From positions 1-6,194 of the forward strand of contig JAEYUX010000014.1 of NCBI GenBank assembly GCA_023432235.1: a DNA stretch of 6,194 nt. The letters are read 5' to 3'. The DNA comes from Actinomycetes bacterium (GTDB lineage Bacteria > Actinomycetota > Actinomycetes > Actinomycetales > Demequinaceae). The notes under the pieces are model-generated. The model saw only the letters and a list, made by a program, of their open reading frames with translations, searched no databases and was not told the origin of the DNA. Made by a program: the position numbers and the translations under genes. Below, piece by piece: positions 4,694 to 6,194 of the stretch. The stretch's first letter is position 1, and each line of letters opens with the position of its first letter.

Positions 4694-6194
4694 CCGCCGC
4701 TCGCACCCCTCAGCGCACACCCGTTCCCGTGCGCGCGCTCCTGCGTGATGCGGATGTCACCATGGCGCGCATCATTGGCTCGATCGCGTGGGGCACTCTC
4801 GCGCTCGGCTCCGCCGTGGGGCTCGCCGCCGTTGCCGCATGGATGATCGCGAGAGCAGCGCAGATGCCCTCCCCTGCCGATCTCGCCATCGCATCCGTTG
4901 CGGTCCGATTCTTTGGTATTGGCCGTGGCCTGTTCCGTTACCTCGAACGGCTCGTGAGCCATGAGACGGCGCTGCGCGGCGTCGTGTCCCTCCGCACGAG
5001 GACCTACGAGAGAGTTGCTGCGACCGGAGCCGAGCGCGTCCTCTCGCTCAAGCGCGGCGATGTGGTGGCCCGCATCGGCGGCGATATCGATGCGATGGGC
5101 GACGCGGTGGTGCGGTCGATGGTTCCGCTCGGCGTTGCCGGCACGGTGAGCCTCGCGGCGGTCATCATCACTGCCGCGTTGCTGCCGTGGGCGGGACTGT
5201 CTCTGGCGGCGTGCCTCCTGTTGGCCGCGGTCCTGTCCTCAGTGGGGACATGGCGTTCGACCCGTGCGGCCGCCGAACGCGGCACCGAGGCGGCTGCGCG
5301 CGTGTCGACCGCCACCCTTGAGGCGATCGACGGCGCCGTGGAGCACCGCGTCTGGGGCACCAGTGCGGAAGCGGCTGAGGAACTTCGGGCCGCCAACCGG
5401 GAGGCCGAAGCGGCGGCTGAGCATGCCGCGCGCCCGTCCGCCTGGGCAGCCGCGGCGTTGCAAGGTGCACAGGGGCTCGCACTCATCACCGCCCTCAGCC
5501 TCGCGGTCATTGCGGCACGCGATCACGGGCTCAGTCCAATGAGCGCGGCCATCATCGCGCTCTTGCCCCTCAGCGCCTTCGAGGCCGTGTCAGCGGTGCC
5601 AGCAGCCACGATGCAGGCATTCCGCTCTGCGGCGGCGGCACGCCGAGTCCTCGCGACATCAGACGGCGATGCCGGCTCCGCGCCTCTCTCCGCACGTGCG
5701 ACCGATGGCGACACACACGGCGCCGCTACTCCAGCGTCGGCCGTTCTCCACCTCAATGGCGTCCAAGCGGCGTGGCCGGGAATGGTGCCCACCGTTCCCG
5801 TGACGGCCGTGGTGGAGCCAGGTGGTGCGCTTGGCATCGTGGGCCGCTCGGGCGTCGGCAAGACGACGCTCCTTCTTACGATTGCGGGCGCCCTTCCCCC
5901 CGCAGCGGGTTCGGTCACGATCGCTGGCACGGCCGTTGGCGTCCACACTCTTGGTTCGCTCGTCGCTGTCACACCGGAGGATGCCCACATCTTTGGCACG
6001 TCGGTGCTCGAAAACCTGCGCGTCGCACGCGGAGACGTGACCGAGGCGGAGGCGCGGGAGGCGCTTGAGGCGGTGGGGCTCGGCACATGGCTTCGCGCGC
6101 AGCCGCACGGTCTGCGTACCGAGCTGGGCTCCGGCGGGCTCACGGTGTCCGGTGGTGAGCGGCGTCGCCTCCTGCTCGCGCGCGCGTTGCTGTG
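4690..6194 (+). CDS. cydC: CydDC ABC transporter subunit CydC (C-terminus beyond window)
   Basis: Partner of CydD in the heterodimeric ABC exporter required for cytochrome bd assembly. It starts at GTG 4690 in a GTGA overlap with the cydD stop and stays open to the edge, giving 501 codons. RYLERLVSHETALR (83-96) is the CydC hallmark: R87 and H91 align with E. coli R81 and H85, and H85 is, to my recollection, the reported heme ligand. Membrane helices include about 27-53 and 145-190. A poorly conserved Ala/Gly/Asp-rich linker (about 324-352) leads to the ATPase domain: Walker A GRSGVGKTT (385-393), Q-loop position in TPEDAHIF with Glu 430 instead of Gln, a full helical subdomain, then signature VSGGERRRLLLARALL from 486. 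Walker B, D-loop and H-loop lie outside the window, so integrity of the 3' end is unknown. Minus-strand open frames across it are shadows. Confidence 0.94.
   Translation, partial: MTAARTPQRTPVPVRALLRDADVTMARIIGSIAWGTLALGSAVGLAAVAAWMIARAAQMPSPADLAIASVAVRFFGIGRGLFRYLERLVSHETALRGVVSLRTRTYERVAATGAERVLSLKRGDVVARIGGDIDAMGDAVVRSMVPLGVAGTVSLAAVIITAALLPWAGLSLAACLLLAAVLSSVGTWRSTRAAAERGTEAAARVSTATLEAIDGAVEHRVWGTSAEAAEELRAANREAEAAAEHAARPSAWAAAALQGAQGLALITALSLAVIAARDHGLSPMSAAIIALLPLSAFEAVSAVPAATMQAFRSAAAARRVLATSDGDAGSAPLSARATDGDTHGAATPASAVLHLNGVQAAWPGMVPTVPVTAVVEPGGALGIVGRSGVGKTTLLLTIAGALPPAAGSVTIAGTAVGVHTLGSLVAVTPEDAHIFGTSVLENLRVARGDVTEAEAREALEAVGLGTWLRAQPHGLRTELGSGGLTVSGGERRRLLLARALL

Noticed and set aside
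5523..6143. Minus-strand 206-residue open frame opposite cydC
   Set aside because: Ala/Ser/Arg-rich antisense of the conserved CydC linker and ATPase domain; no own motifs or start signals.

Overview
The window is GC-rich DNA with actinobacterial features: strong GC bias at third codon positions, GTG starts, and the gene order cydA-cydB-cydD-cydC as in Mycobacterium tuberculosis. An order or genus cannot be named from the sequence alone.

Layout. Positions 1-119 hold the first 39 codons of a minus-strand gene that leaves the left edge. It starts at GTG behind a good ribosome binding site and is most likely the N-terminal extension of an actinobacterial RNase E/G. Positions 120-525 are a 406-base intergenic region between this gene and the divergent cyd operon. 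It holds no convincing gene but is unusually rich in dyads. The most notable element is a perfect palindrome, CCGGGAC-CTCA-GTCCCGG, sitting among four GGGAC elements and resembling the DosR/DevR hypoxia box. Positions 526-6194 are a tight plus-strand operon: cydA (500 aa), cydB (348 aa), cydD (530 aa) and cydC (501 codons visible, running off the right edge). Gaps are 18 nt, 7 nt and a 4-nt GTGA overlap, with no internal terminator seen.

Function. CydA and CydB form cytochrome bd quinol oxidase, the high-affinity, non-proton-pumping terminal oxidase used under low oxygen or when the cytochrome c branch is inhibited. CydD and CydC form the heterodimeric ABC transporter needed to assemble it, described as exporting cysteine/glutathione and more recently linked to heme. 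The oxidase therefore travels with its assembly factor in one transcription unit, and the upstream DosR-like box would fit oxygen-responsive control.

The main surprises are two. First, the ATPase domain of CydD lacks about 45 residues between the Q-loop and the signature motif, which is most of the helical subdomain, while Walker A, Walker B, catalytic Glu and the switch His are kept. Its partner CydC has the normal spacing but carries Glu in place of the Q-loop Gln. Second, the cydA leader combines the DosR-like box, mutually exclusive dyads and a 7-base perfect complement of the cydA ribosome binding site. I see no mobile element, tRNA, rRNA or CRISPR array, and no wholly unknown multi-gene system.
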